The notes under the pieces were generated by a model that did not search any database, was not told the DNA's origin, and saw nothing but the letters and a program-made list of their open reading frames with translations. Shown here in pieces: positions 1 through 6,372 of a stretch of 21,627 nucleotides of DNA; positions within the stretch are counted from its first letter, which is position 1, and each line of letters opens with the position of its first letter. Origin of the DNA: CAYRKQ01 sp964621845 (lineage in GTDB: Bacteria > Patescibacteriota > Saccharimonadia > Saccharimonadales > UBA7683); the NCBI GenBank assembly GCA_964621845.1, contig CAZUOL010000016.1, positions 1-21,627 on the forward strand, given 5' to 3'. Made by a program: the position numbers and the translations under genes.

Positions 1-509
1 CAGACAATTCAGAGAGACTCGCTCGTGTTTCGCATCACTACTCACATATGGGGGTGGAAACAAGTGATGGTATAAGTGTTTCTGGCATGGAAAATCTATT
101 TGTTGCAGGCGATGCGAGCGGTACTGGTTATTGGAATAATCATACGGAGCGATTCCCCGGTTTTGCGCTTGTAAAGACACTCGTTGAGGGGCGATTAATT
201 GCCGAGGCGCTTCCTGAAAGGGATGGCGGCAGTGACGCTTGCGGCGGTATTTTTGTCTACGATAAAAAAGACGCTGACCTTACGGTAGGCACGGGCGCAA
301 AAAATAAAAGAGCAGTAGAGTCATGTATCAGGTCTCTGAACACGACACATTTGCTTGCATGGTCAAGTTGCGATGATGCGGGTAAGGATGCTGTTGCAGA
401 ACAATGGGTTGATGATCTCAGGTCGAGCGGTTATGATGGGGATCAAGTGGAGCTGAGCTTAGATATTGCTCAGAGTCATGTATTAAAAAGGAGTAGTAAT
501 GAAGAGTAA
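1..509 (+). CDS. FAD-dependent oxidoreductase (SdhA/FrdA/NadB-like), C-terminal part
   Basis: The frame is open from base 3, so the gene enters from outside the window and only its last ~168 codons are present. Near the start is HYSHMGVETSDG followed by GMENLFVAGDASGTGYW, NHTER and PGFALVKTLVEG. This order resembles the C-terminal FAD-contact region of the FAD_binding_2 family (fumarate reductase/succinate dehydrogenase flavoprotein, L-aspartate oxidase), where an HY...GG strand, a GLYAAGE strand and an HGANR segment occur in that order. The exact substrate cannot be told. The last ~90 residues match nothing I recognise and may be a family-specific tail. The stop codon lies inside the next gene (11-base overlap with the chorismate mutase), so the two are probably co-translated and this enzyme may act in aromatic metabolism (inference). 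ATG 48 is an internal methionine, not the start. Confidence 0.6.
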   Translation, partial: DNSERLARVSHHYSHMGVETSDGISVSGMENLFVAGDASGTGYWNNHTERFPGFALVKTLVEGRLIAEALPERDGGSDACGGIFVYDKKDADLTVGTGAKNKRAVESCIRSLNTTHLLAWSSCDDAGKDAVAEQWVDDLRSSGYDGDQVELSLDIAQSHVLKRSSNEE

Positions 510-804
510 CCATAACTTAGACGAGCTCAGGGTCAGCCTGGATAGCCTAGACGCGGCGATGATTTATCTATTGGCAGAGCGGTTTCGATTGACGCACAAA
601 GTTGGTGAATACAAGCGAGATAACGAGCTTCCGCCCGTGGACCTTTCTCGTGAACAGAAGCAGTTTCAAAGAATTGAGGAGCTTGCCGGCGCGGCCGGGC
701 TGGATCCAGATATCGCAAAACGATATTTGAGAATGATCATTGACGAGGTGGTAAAAGAACATACGCGTCTGCAAAAAGATGCAAAACGAGCTGATCAAAG
801 CTAA
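499..804 (+). CDS. aroQ: chorismate mutase, monofunctional AroQ type
   Basis: Rearranges chorismate to prephenate, the branch-point step to phenylalanine and tyrosine; cytosolic. The 101-residue all-helical protein has the type II layout: LDELRVSLDSLDAAMIYLLAERF in helix 1 with an active-site Arg (R in ELR), then VGEYKRDNELPPVD with the Lys of the K-x-x-x family motif, then REQKQFQRIEELA and an amphipathic C-terminal helix ending VVKEHTRLQ. Length fits stand-alone AroQ enzymes (about 85-105 residues). The start is fixed by AAGGAG at 488-493, five bases before ATG 499, inside the end of the FAD-enzyme gene. Its stop (802-804) overlaps the stop of the convergent HAD gene, so the two genes share their last bases and no terminator fits between them. 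Prephenate dehydrogenase and dehydratase genes elsewhere in the window use its product. Confidence 0.9.
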   Translation: MKSNHNLDELRVSLDSLDAAMIYLLAERFRLTHKVGEYKRDNELPPVDLSREQKQFQRIEELAGAAGLDPDIAKRYLRMIIDEVVKEHTRLQKDAKRADQS

Positions 805-1613
805 CTCGCTTCTTGATTGCTGACGTCGGCTATGGCTTGCAAAATAGAGGCCGTCATTTGATCGGATGGCTCCACCAAGGTATCTACCATTGCTCTCACT
901 ATCGGGTTGAAGCCGATACTCAGGTCTGCAGCTGAAAATATTTCAGTATCGTTGAGGCCGTCTCCTAGCCCCACCAGAAACATGCCTTTACGATCTATGC
1001 GACGTTTTTTTAAGAGTTCGGCAAAACCGACTCGTTTACTGACCGTACGGTGCTGCACCGTAACTGATGTTCGATTATCGATAGCCCGAAACTCGTGTTG
1101 GGTAGAGAGTGTGTCTTCAACAGTCTCCAGTAATTGCTGGTGTTTTTCAGGATTAATTGCCTCTTCAGCTTCTTTTTTTAGCCGTGCTACGATCATGGTA
1201 CGGCCGGTTTTTATAATATAATCGTCGTCGAGATCTTCTAGCGCCTCGGTCATGAGCTGCTTGATACCCGGCAACTTTTTAGTCTGCCATGGATAAATAA
1301 GGTCAAGAAATTTTCTACCGGTTGCGCTGTTGTACACTAACACCCCGCCATTCTCAGCAATTAATGGCCTGTCTTTTGGATACAGCCCGCTATTCCATAT
1401 GCTTGCAAGCGCTACACTCTCAGCTCGTCTACCGGTCGCAATGTATAGATCGGTGCGCTGAGCTTGCCGTGCGACCTCAGAGTCAATGGATGGTGCAAGA
1501 TTGTCGTTTTCATCCTCGACATATCGATGACAGAGCGTATAATCGAAATCACTTAACAAAGCAACCTGTTTGGAATGTTCGTGGGGGATTTGCTGTATGA
1601 CCTGTTCTATCAT
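801..1613 (-). CDS. HAD-superfamily hydrolase (C2-cap, Cof/sucrose- or mannosyl-phosphoglycerate-phosphatase-like)
   Basis: A 270-residue phosphatase of the HAD superfamily. Motif I is SDFDYT (D22 nucleophile, D24 acid/base), motif II is IATGRR, a lysine follows in the TVSKRVGF segment, and motif IV is GDGLND at 217-222, binding Mg2+. The large insert between motifs II and III, with IAENGG just after motif II, is typical of C2-cap enzymes such as Cof/SPP/MPGP. The substrate is unknown. A short GAGAG tract lies about six bases before the ATG. The gene is transcribed alone from the promoter at 1770-1798 and sits behind a leader with a Phe/Tyr-rich peptide and a terminator/antiterminator pair. 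That regulation argues that its reaction relates to aromatic amino-acid supply, although the family itself gives no such hint. Its 3' end meets the convergent chorismate mutase gene. Confidence 0.85.
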   Translation of the reverse strand: MIEQVIQQIPHEHSKQVALLSDFDYTLCHRYVEDENDNLAPSIDSEVARQAQRTDLYIATGRRAESVALASIWNSGLYPKDRPLIAENGGVLVYNSATGRKFLDLIYPWQTKKLPGIKQLMTEALEDLDDDYIIKTGRTMIVARLKKEAEEAINPEKHQQLLETVEDTLSTQHEFRAIDNRTSVTVQHRTVSKRVGFAELLKKRRIDRKGMFLVGLGDGLNDTEIFSAADLSIGFNPIVRAMVDTLVEPSDQMTASILQAIADVSNQEAS

Positions 1614-1660
1614 TGTTTTTCTCTCGTGTGTAAAAAGTGATTATTATGATGGTGGCTATT

Positions 1661-1686
1661 AAAAAAGCCTCCGTCGTGTGGAGGCT
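1661..1686 (-). terminator. intrinsic terminator in the HAD-gene leader (attenuator)
   Basis: Read on the minus strand, AGCCTCC (1686-1680) and GGAGGCT (1672-1666) form a perfect 7-bp stem with a 7-base loop, followed at once by a run of six T (1666-1661). On the plus strand there is no T run, so it acts only on minus transcripts. It lies about 50 bases upstream of the HAD start codon and downstream of that gene's own promoter, so it is a leader terminator and not just the end of the upstream operon. Confidence 0.85.
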
Positions 1687-1723
1687 ATGTGTACGATAAA
1701 AATGAGCTACCTACACGGCCTCC
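1680..1723 (-). promoter_or_regulatory. antiterminator hairpin of the Phe/Tyr attenuator
   Basis: On the minus strand GGAGGC (1723-1718) can pair with GCCTCC (1685-1680), the 5' arm of the terminator, so the two hairpins exclude each other. Just inside, GTGTA (at the leader stop codon, 1716-1712) can pair with TACAC (1693-1689), giving about 11 bp in all with a small internal loop. The 5' strand overlaps the last codons and stop of the leader peptide. This is the geometry of a three-segment ribosome-mediated attenuator. Confidence 0.75.
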
Positions 1724-1761
1724 TGGGTAAATTGACCAAAATAAAATTGATTCATGCTCAT
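1711..1761 (-). CDS. Phe/Tyr leader peptide, MSMNQFYFGQFTQEAV
   Basis: A 16-codon reading frame between the promoter and the terminator of the HAD-gene leader. It holds three Phe codons (TTT) and one Tyr codon (TAT), arranged FYF...F. The E. coli pheM and pheL leader peptides are similarly short and Phe-rich. Its final codons (GAG GCC GTG TAG) form the 5' strand of the antiterminator, so a ribosome reaching the stop would hide that strand while one stalled on the FYF codons would leave it free. There is no Shine-Dalgarno sequence; the ATG lies 8 bases after the -10 box, so the message would be leaderless or nearly so. A second in-frame ATG at 1755 is possible. No protein-level homology can be claimed for so short a peptide. 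Confidence 0.7.
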   Translation of the reverse strand: MSMNQFYFGQFTQEAV

Positions 1762-1769
1762 ATACTAAC

Positions 1770-1798
1770 ATTATACATTGTATTTTTTATTTTTGCAA
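1770..1798 (-). promoter_or_regulatory. sigma70-type promoter of the attenuator leader / HAD gene
   Basis: On the minus strand TTGCAA (1798-1793) is separated by exactly 17 bases from a perfect TATAAT (1775-1770). Transcription would start about one or two bases before, or at, the leader-peptide ATG at 1761. The promoter begins just after the stop of the upstream fusion gene, so the HAD gene has its own control. Confidence 0.75.
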
Positions 1799-1833
1799 GG
1801 CTCAGGCTGACCGGTTTTGAGTGATGCATGGGT

Positions 1834-3291
1834 TTAAGCGACAGGATCATACATGCTAGGGATGCCTGATTTGAATGTAATTTTGCCGCCAACCACCTGG
1901 TCGCCCGCAATGGTGGCAACATGAGTGCAATGATTCGATAAAAAGCATTCTAGATTACGTACAGCCGCCTCTACCGGCCCGTACAGACTACTATGTTGGT
2001 ACTGCTGAATGGTAAGCGAGCCTTGCTCCGTTTCGTACTGCACCTCTTTATTTGGTTTTCCATCCACGGTTACAAACAGCTGTGTACTGTGCCCTCCGTG
2101 TACCTCAACCTTCTTTGAGGAAAGATGGTGCTTTTTGGCCGCCTCTAGTGCCCTGCAGTAATCAATTTCTAGACCAATTGCATATACCTGATGACTATAA
2201 AGTGGTTTGTTGTCCATGCGTTTGATTTCTTGATAAAGCGTCGCGGCTAATGCATCTGTTGGGTTGGTAATAACAAAAATCGTACCTTTGAATCCGTGAT
2301 TAGAAATAGCTTTTGCATACTTCTTTATGGCCAGCGTGTGAGATTTGAGCCGTAGGTGCCGCTGTTCATACGGGTTTATGTCTGTGCCCAATGATGTTGC
2401 AATGTGACTGTCTCTGAAGCAGAAAAATAAAACATCAACATTGTTCAGGAGGGTGGATATGCTTTTGGTAGCCTTCACTTTCGTGCCGTGCAGTGGATAG
2501 GCTTGGTGCAAGTCCAGTGCAATGCCTTGGGCCCGATGCTGGTTTCTATCGAGCAACATGATTTCTGTCACATTTCTGAGCTGGGTGAGCCTGAAGGCTA
2601 GCGCTGAGCCAATTCTACCACTGCCAACAACGCCCACTCTTATCGGGGGTAGTTCAGGCGGATCGCCCCCGTGAAAGTGGGCGCTATTTTCGATAACGTG
2701 CTGAATGATTTTAAGTAATTGTTCAGCAGTATGCTGGTAGCGTGGGATGATGCAGCAGAGCTCAAGCATCGAATAAGCATTGAGCCAGAAGGCCGAAAGG
2801 ATTTTTTTACTTTTTGAGGGCATGTCATCAAATACGGTACCGAGCATCGCAGTCAACTCAGGCACCAACGGAGTATAGGCATCTCGTTGATGCGCATCAG
2901 CCATATCAATGAATAAAATCCCAGCCAGCGGATACTTTTTAAAGGGGGCTTTTGATGCAAAATTAAGATCACTTGCAAACAAGTTGCCAGTATCCTTCTC
3001 CACTGCAATCCAATCGTTGGCGAGTATTTGAACCCCGTTTTGTTTTGCCAAAAGTGCTGCGATGGTTGACTTTCCAACCCCTGATTTCCCCGCTAAGGCG
3101 TATACACGTCCGTTTATTTGGAGTAAACAGGCGTGCATAAAACCAAGTTTTGCACTGGTGTGCATGAGTGAAAGTTTAATGCGTGCCTGCTTCTTTAGCT
3201 CATCATCACCAAGTTGGCCCGCTGAGTTCATATCAATAGCTACGTTTTGGAGGCTATCGAGGCCACTGGTAAAGACAAGAGAGTTCTTCAT
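1834..3291 (-). CDS. fusion: HPr-kinase-like P-loop domain + lactate/malate-dehydrogenase-like domain
   Basis: A 485-residue two-domain protein. Residues ~40-205 resemble the C-terminal domain of HPr kinase/phosphorylase (HprK): a histidine before the strand (H53), Walker A GKSGVGKST at 68-76, and ILAND at 89-93 where HprK has a VADD-type motif. Residues ~217-480 are an L-lactate/malate dehydrogenase-like oxidoreductase: Rossmann GSGRIG at 223-228, D248 ending strand 2 (NAD preference), TNPTD at 342-346, and the catalytic-type D377...R380 and H401 (in HGGHST), corresponding to D168/R171/H195 of LDH. R311 or R314 may be the mobile-loop arginine. Start ATG overlaps the aminotransferase stop as ATGA, indicating translational coupling. 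Position behind prephenate dehydrogenase and the aminotransferase suggests a 2-keto acid such as phenylpyruvate or hydroxyphenylpyruvate as substrate (inference). The P-loop domain could be a kinase or a sensor; I cannot tell which. Confidence 0.75.
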   Translation of the reverse strand: MKNSLVFTSGLDSLQNVAIDMNSAGQLGDDELKKQARIKLSLMHTSAKLGFMHACLLQINGRVYALAGKSGVGKSTIAALLAKQNGVQILANDWIAVEKDTGNLFASDLNFASKAPFKKYPLAGILFIDMADAHQRDAYTPLVPELTAMLGTVFDDMPSKSKKILSAFWLNAYSMLELCCIIPRYQHTAEQLLKIIQHVIENSAHFHGGDPPELPPIRVGVVGSGRIGSALAFRLTQLRNVTEIMLLDRNQHRAQGIALDLHQAYPLHGTKVKATKSISTLLNNVDVLFFCFRDSHIATSLGTDINPYEQRHLRLKSHTLAIKKYAKAISNHGFKGTIFVITNPTDALAATLYQEIKRMDNKPLYSHQVYAIGLEIDYCRALEAAKKHHLSSKKVEVHGGHSTQLFVTVDGKPNKEVQYETEQGSLTIQQYQHSSLYGPVEAAVRNLECFLSNHCTHVATIAGDQVVGGKITFKSGIPSMYDPVA

Positions 3292-4394
3292 GGCTGACTA
3301 TTCTTTGAAAAATCCTTAAGCGCTGCGAGGAGGGCTTCGTTCTCTTTGCTGCTGCCAATCGTAATACGCAGGTGTTGAGGAAGGCCGTATTCTTTTATTG
3401 GTCGGACAATAATACCTCTGCTCAGCAAAAATTGTTTACATGCCTCAGGATCCGAAAACTGTACCGCTACAAAGTTTGCGCTGCTGGTGATGAATTCGTA
3501 CCCCATGTGAGTAAGGCCTTGCTCAAGTTGCTGCTTTCCTTCTTGGTTGGCCCTAAAAGAGTCTTTCACAAAAGCCTGATCACTCAAGGCTGCCTCCGCT
3601 GCGGCGAGCGCAACACCGCTCACATTAAAGGGTTGCCTGACGCGGTTTAAGAGTTCTGTTATTTTTGATGACGCAATAGCATACCCAACTCTCAAGCCTG
3701 CAAGACCATATATTTTCGAGAAGGTTCGTACAACAACCAGGTTGGGGTGCTGTTCAACCCAGCGAAGACTATCAGAAGCTTGATTTTTTGGCAGATATTC
3801 GTAGTAGGCTTCGTCAAGTACAATAACAATATTTGAGGGCACCGTCTCAATAAATAAGCGTAGCTGTTGGTTGGTGAGTAGGGTGCCGGTTGGGTTATTG
3901 GGGTTTGCAATCCAAATCACACGAGTTTTTTCTGTAATGGCATTCTTCATTTCGTCTAGATCGTGGGTGTAGGTGGGGGTGTCTTTTGTAAAGACATTTT
4001 TTGCACCGGTCATTTGGGTTGCAAGCCGATATACTATGAACCCATACTCAGATGAGATGGCTTCCGAATCAGCATCTAGAAAGGCACGTGCAACCAGATC
4101 GAGTACATCATTTGAGCCATTCCCTATCGTAATTTGATTTTGTTCAACGCCATAGAACTGCGCAAGAGCTTCGGTGAGCCGACCCTGATCAGGATAGCGG
4201 TTCAAGGTGGCGGCCGCATGATTGATTGCGCTTTGAATCACGGGGCTGCAGCCGCGGGGATTTTCGTTAGAGGCAAGCTTAATGATGTCACGAGGGTCAT
4301 GATCGTACAGCTCGGCTAATTTTTCGAAAGACATCCCTGGCACATAGGGCTGCATTGGTTGAATATGCTCGGCTGGCTGAAGCTCATTGGTCAT
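3288..4394 (-). CDS. hisC: histidinol-phosphate aminotransferase-like, probable aromatic aminotransferase
   Basis: Class I/II PLP-dependent aminotransferase of the HisC type, 368 residues from the chosen start. Visible signatures are KLASNENPRGCSP near the N terminus (substrate-binding loop), ANPNNPTGT, VLDEAYYEY (Asp contacting the PLP ring nitrogen), and RTFSKIYGLAGLRVGYA with the Schiff-base lysine. HisC enzymes often transaminate phenylpyruvate and hydroxyphenylpyruvate. With prephenate dehydrogenase overlapping upstream, and no other histidine genes visible, the Tyr/Phe role is more likely than histidine synthesis (inference). The start ATG 4394 follows a weak GGGA and overlaps the prephenate dehydrogenase stop by 11 bases; ATG 4403 is an alternative. 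An upstream open extension to 4544 lies entirely within the preceding gene and is not conserved-looking. The stop overlaps the next gene as ATGA. Confidence 0.85.
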   Translation of the reverse strand: MTNELQPAEHIQPMQPYVPGMSFEKLAELYDHDPRDIIKLASNENPRGCSPVIQSAINHAAATLNRYPDQGRLTEALAQFYGVEQNQITIGNGSNDVLDLVARAFLDADSEAISSEYGFIVYRLATQMTGAKNVFTKDTPTYTHDLDEMKNAITEKTRVIWIANPNNPTGTLLTNQQLRLFIETVPSNIVIVLDEAYYEYLPKNQASDSLRWVEQHPNLVVVRTFSKIYGLAGLRVGYAIASSKITELLNRVRQPFNVSGVALAAAEAALSDQAFVKDSFRANQEGKQQLEQGLTHMGYEFITSSANFVAVQFSDPEACKQFLLSRGIIVRPIKEYGLPQHLRITIGSSKENEALLAALKDFSKNSQP

Positions 4395-5145
4395 GTGTTT
4401 CATCCCATGTGTTTGTTGTGTGAAGTAGCTGCTCATGCAGTTCGTTGAATACTTTGAGGACATTGCTGCGAGTATGTTTTGCATACGGGTTGCCGTTTTC
4501 AATAGTATGCAGTAGATCCTCAGTGTGGAAGCCACTAAAGGCAACTAGATCGGTTATCATTTTGTATGAGGGGGTGGTGATTGCATGCGGCGTTATATTA
4601 AGATTCGCTAAGCCCTTGGCAATAAAAAAGGTCAGAGCATGAATATCAGCCATCAGTTTGTCGTGTGCAGCAACAGACATCTTGGTGATTGTAAGCCCCA
4701 TCTCGTTTTTGCAAAACGAAAGTACTTTTTCGGCGAGCGTGCCCTTGCTCTTGCACAAAATAAGCGAATAATTGCTCGGGTTAGACTTATCGAAGGTTTG
4801 GGGGCCAAACAAGGGGTGGGTCACCAGTATGTTTTTGTGCTTTGGAAGATATTCTTCGAGCAATCTCAAAGGCACTGTTTTGACAGAACAGATATCAACT
4901 ATCAGCTGTGTGGGCCGAATGTGCCGCTTTATTGTATGCAGCACTGTTCTATATGAAGAAAGAGGGATCGCTAAAAAAATAATATCTGATTGGGTAATAC
5001 AGTCCTCGATACTCACGCGCTGATGAGGGCTAGGATGATCCGAAGCGTGAGGGTCGTGTATGAGTACGCTGCACGTATCGGGGACTTGTTCAGTAATGAA
5101 CTTCCCGAAATTGCCAAAACCAATAATGCCGATTGTTAAGCTCAT
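4384..5145 (-). CDS. tyrA: prephenate (or arogenate) dehydrogenase
   Basis: Oxidative decarboxylation of prephenate to 4-hydroxyphenylpyruvate with NAD(P)+, on the way to tyrosine. The 253-residue protein starts at MSLTIGIIGFGNFGKF, a Rossmann GxGxxG directly at the N terminus as in the TyrA family, followed by DIIFLAIPLSS, LIVDICSVK and VTHPLFGP, the family's well-kept segments, then a helical C-terminal dimerisation domain including DIHALTFFIAKGL. No ACT domain follows, so no feedback domain is visible. ATG 5145 is chosen because the Rossmann motif follows it immediately; an in-frame TTG at 5190 would add 15 unconvincing residues. The gap to the upstream response regulator is 56 bases with no clear terminator, so all four minus-strand genes may be one operon. 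Confidence 0.85.
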   Translation of the reverse strand: MSLTIGIIGFGNFGKFITEQVPDTCSVLIHDPHASDHPSPHQRVSIEDCITQSDIIFLAIPLSSYRTVLHTIKRHIRPTQLIVDICSVKTVPLRLLEEYLPKHKNILVTHPLFGPQTFDKSNPSNYSLILCKSKGTLAEKVLSFCKNEMGLTITKMSVAAHDKLMADIHALTFFIAKGLANLNITPHAITTPSYKMITDLVAFSGFHTEDLLHTIENGNPYAKHTRSNVLKVFNELHEQLLHTTNTWDETHDQ

Positions 5146-5201
5146 AATATAAAACAATTCATCTACACCACTATAGTAGCACGGTTGCAAGGGGTCGTCA
5201 T

Positions 5202-5573
5202 CTAATTAATCTCGAGGGTTTTCTCGACTTTTTCGAGGATCATTTGTGGCGTTGAGCTTGCCTTCACAATATAATCACTGACGTTTAAGTGCCAGAGGGT
5301 GCGTGGGGCTTCGTCGCGGCTAATGTTGGTGAGTACAATGACCGGTATATCCTTCCCCCAGTCGGTAGCCCTCAGATCACGCAGCATCTCATCGCCGCTC
5401 ATCAGTGGCATGCGGATGTCAAGCAAGACAATATCAGGCTTTTCTCGCTCAATAACCTCTAAGCCCTCAAGACCATTCACGGCAGTCGTTACCTCGAAAT
5501 TGGAATGTTCAAATTTGAGTTTGTACATATCCAGAATGGCGTAATCGTCTTCAACAATGGTTATTTTTTTCAT
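5202..5573 (-). CDS. single-domain response regulator (CheY-like receiver)
   Basis: A 123-residue stand-alone receiver. The acidic pocket is E8-D9-D10, the phospho-acceptor is D52 in IVLLDIRMP, the switch Thr is in VIVLTNIS and the conserved Lys is in DYIVKASS. There is no output domain, so it would act by protein contact. The start is supported by GAGAAG just upstream. It is the first gene of a minus-strand chain leading into tyrA. The only histidine kinase in the window lies 4 kb away on the other strand and may or may not be its partner. Confidence 0.9.
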   Translation of the reverse strand: MKKITIVEDDYAILDMYKLKFEHSNFEVTTAVNGLEGLEVIEREKPDIVLLDIRMPLMSGDEMLRDLRATDWGKDIPVIVLTNISRDEAPRTLWHLNVSDYIVKASSTPQMILEKVEKTLEIN

Positions 5574-5599
5574 ATCTTCTCTTATAAAAATAAGCCAGC

Positions 5600-5630
5600 A
5601 TTATACCTCATGGTATGCGCTGACTCGCAA
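5600..5630 (-). promoter_or_regulatory. probable promoter of the response regulator / tyrA chain
   Basis: On the minus strand a perfect TATAAT (5605-5600) lies 26 bases before the response-regulator ATG. The -35 is weak: TTGCGA at 5630-5625 has a 19-base spacing. A small inverted repeat, ATACC (5603-5607) and GGTAT (5612-5616), overlaps the -10 and could be an operator. Confidence 0.5.
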
Positions 5631-5697
5631 TTAATAAATGTTCTAATAACTACCATGAACTATACCCCTAGCACTAAGGATACGTCAAGCAACTGGC

Positions 5698-5755
5698 TTG
5701 ACAGATGTGTGCTAAGCGTATACATTTAACAGTAGTTACACGAAACATTTACAAT
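5698..5755 (+). promoter_or_regulatory. tandem overlapping promoters upstream of arginine decarboxylase
   Basis: P1: perfect TTGACA (5698-5703), 17 bases, TACATT (5721-5726). P2: TTAACA (5726-5731), 18 bases, TACAAT (5750-5755). P1 would start near 5733 and give a leader holding the complete hairpin at 5758-5806. P2 would start near 5762, inside the 5' arm of that hairpin, and lose its outer base pairs. Confidence 0.55.
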
Positions 5756-5757
5756 AA

Positions 5758-5806
5758 AGATGCGAGCAGCATTATCGATTAATAGTAGTTGCTCAGCATC
5801 TTTTTT
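5758..5806 (+). terminator. terminator-like hairpin in the arginine decarboxylase leader
   Basis: AGATGC-GAGCA (5758-5768) pairs with TGCTC-a-GCATCT (5790-5801), leaving one bulged A, and is followed by six T (5801-5806). It stands between the promoters and the ribosome binding site at 5816-5820, so it would cut transcription before the gene unless relieved. No clear competing antiterminator is visible. It could equally end a short leader RNA. Confidence 0.55.
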
Positions 5807-5825
5807 AATAGAAACAGGAGAAATA

Positions 5826-6317
5826 ATGATTATAAAAGTTGCATCAGGTATTGGCTCGGGTCCTACCAAGCTTTCGGCCTTTGATTCTGCATTGAACCAC
5901 GCTGGCGTAGCAAATTATAACCTAATACGTCTTAGCTCAGTTATACCGCCAGAAACAGAGATAGAACCCCAAGAAACCGCTTTGAAAGATTTGCCCGGAG
6001 AATGGGGCGATAAGCTTTATGTTGTTATGGCTGAACAACGCGAAAGCACGCCAAATCGTGAAGCATGGGCTGGCATAGGTTGGGTTCAAGACAAAAAGAC
6101 AGGAAAAGGCTTGTTTGTTGAACATGAGGGTGAAAGTGAAAAGACGGTTCGCGAAGATATTCGAGATAGCTTGAATGCACTTATGGCAACTCGTAACGTG
6201 GACTTCGGTCCTATTGAAATGAAGGTGGTGGGTGCAATGTGCCACCGCGACCCAATCTGCGCTATGGTGGTTGCTGTATACCAAGTCAGTGACTGGCAAA
6301 ACGTAGCGAAGCAGTAA
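5826..6317 (+). CDS. pyruvoyl-dependent arginine decarboxylase (PvlArgDC)
   Basis: Converts arginine to agmatine plus CO2 using a pyruvoyl group made by self-cleavage of the proenzyme. The 163-residue protein shows the family pattern: GIGSGPTKLSAFDSAL near the N terminus, AGVANYNLIRLSSVIPP with the expected cleavage between S37 and S38 (S38 becomes the pyruvoyl), then VEHEGES at ~98-104, which should hold the proton-donor Glu. These match the layout of the Methanocaldococcus jannaschii enzyme. ATG 5826 is chosen because AGGAG lies at 5816-5820 and the family N terminus begins here. The frame is open back to an ATG at 5760, but that stretch overlaps the leader hairpin. No polyamine gene adjoins, so agmatine may serve in polyamine formation or acid resistance (inference). 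Confidence 0.9.
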   Translation: MIIKVASGIGSGPTKLSAFDSALNHAGVANYNLIRLSSVIPPETEIEPQETALKDLPGEWGDKLYVVMAEQRESTPNREAWAGIGWVQDKKTGKGLFVEHEGESEKTVREDIRDSLNALMATRNVDFGPIEMKVVGAMCHRDPICAMVVAVYQVSDWQNVAKQ

Positions 6318-6372
6318 CTTCCACTAAATTAAGAGAACATGCGAGTTTGCGTAGCCAAAAACCAAACCATTT

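Noticed and set aside
4395..4544. Longer aminotransferase start at 4544
   Set aside because: The extra ~50 residues lie wholly inside prephenate dehydrogenase and do not resemble the family.
5146..5190. TTG start 45 bases upstream for prephenate dehydrogenase
   Set aside because: The Rossmann motif follows ATG 5145 directly, and no ribosome site precedes the TTG.
5760..5825. N-terminal extension of the arginine decarboxylase to ATG 5760
   Set aside because: It overlaps the leader hairpin, has no ribosome site and leaves the good AGGAG at 5816 unused; the family N terminus fits ATG 5826.
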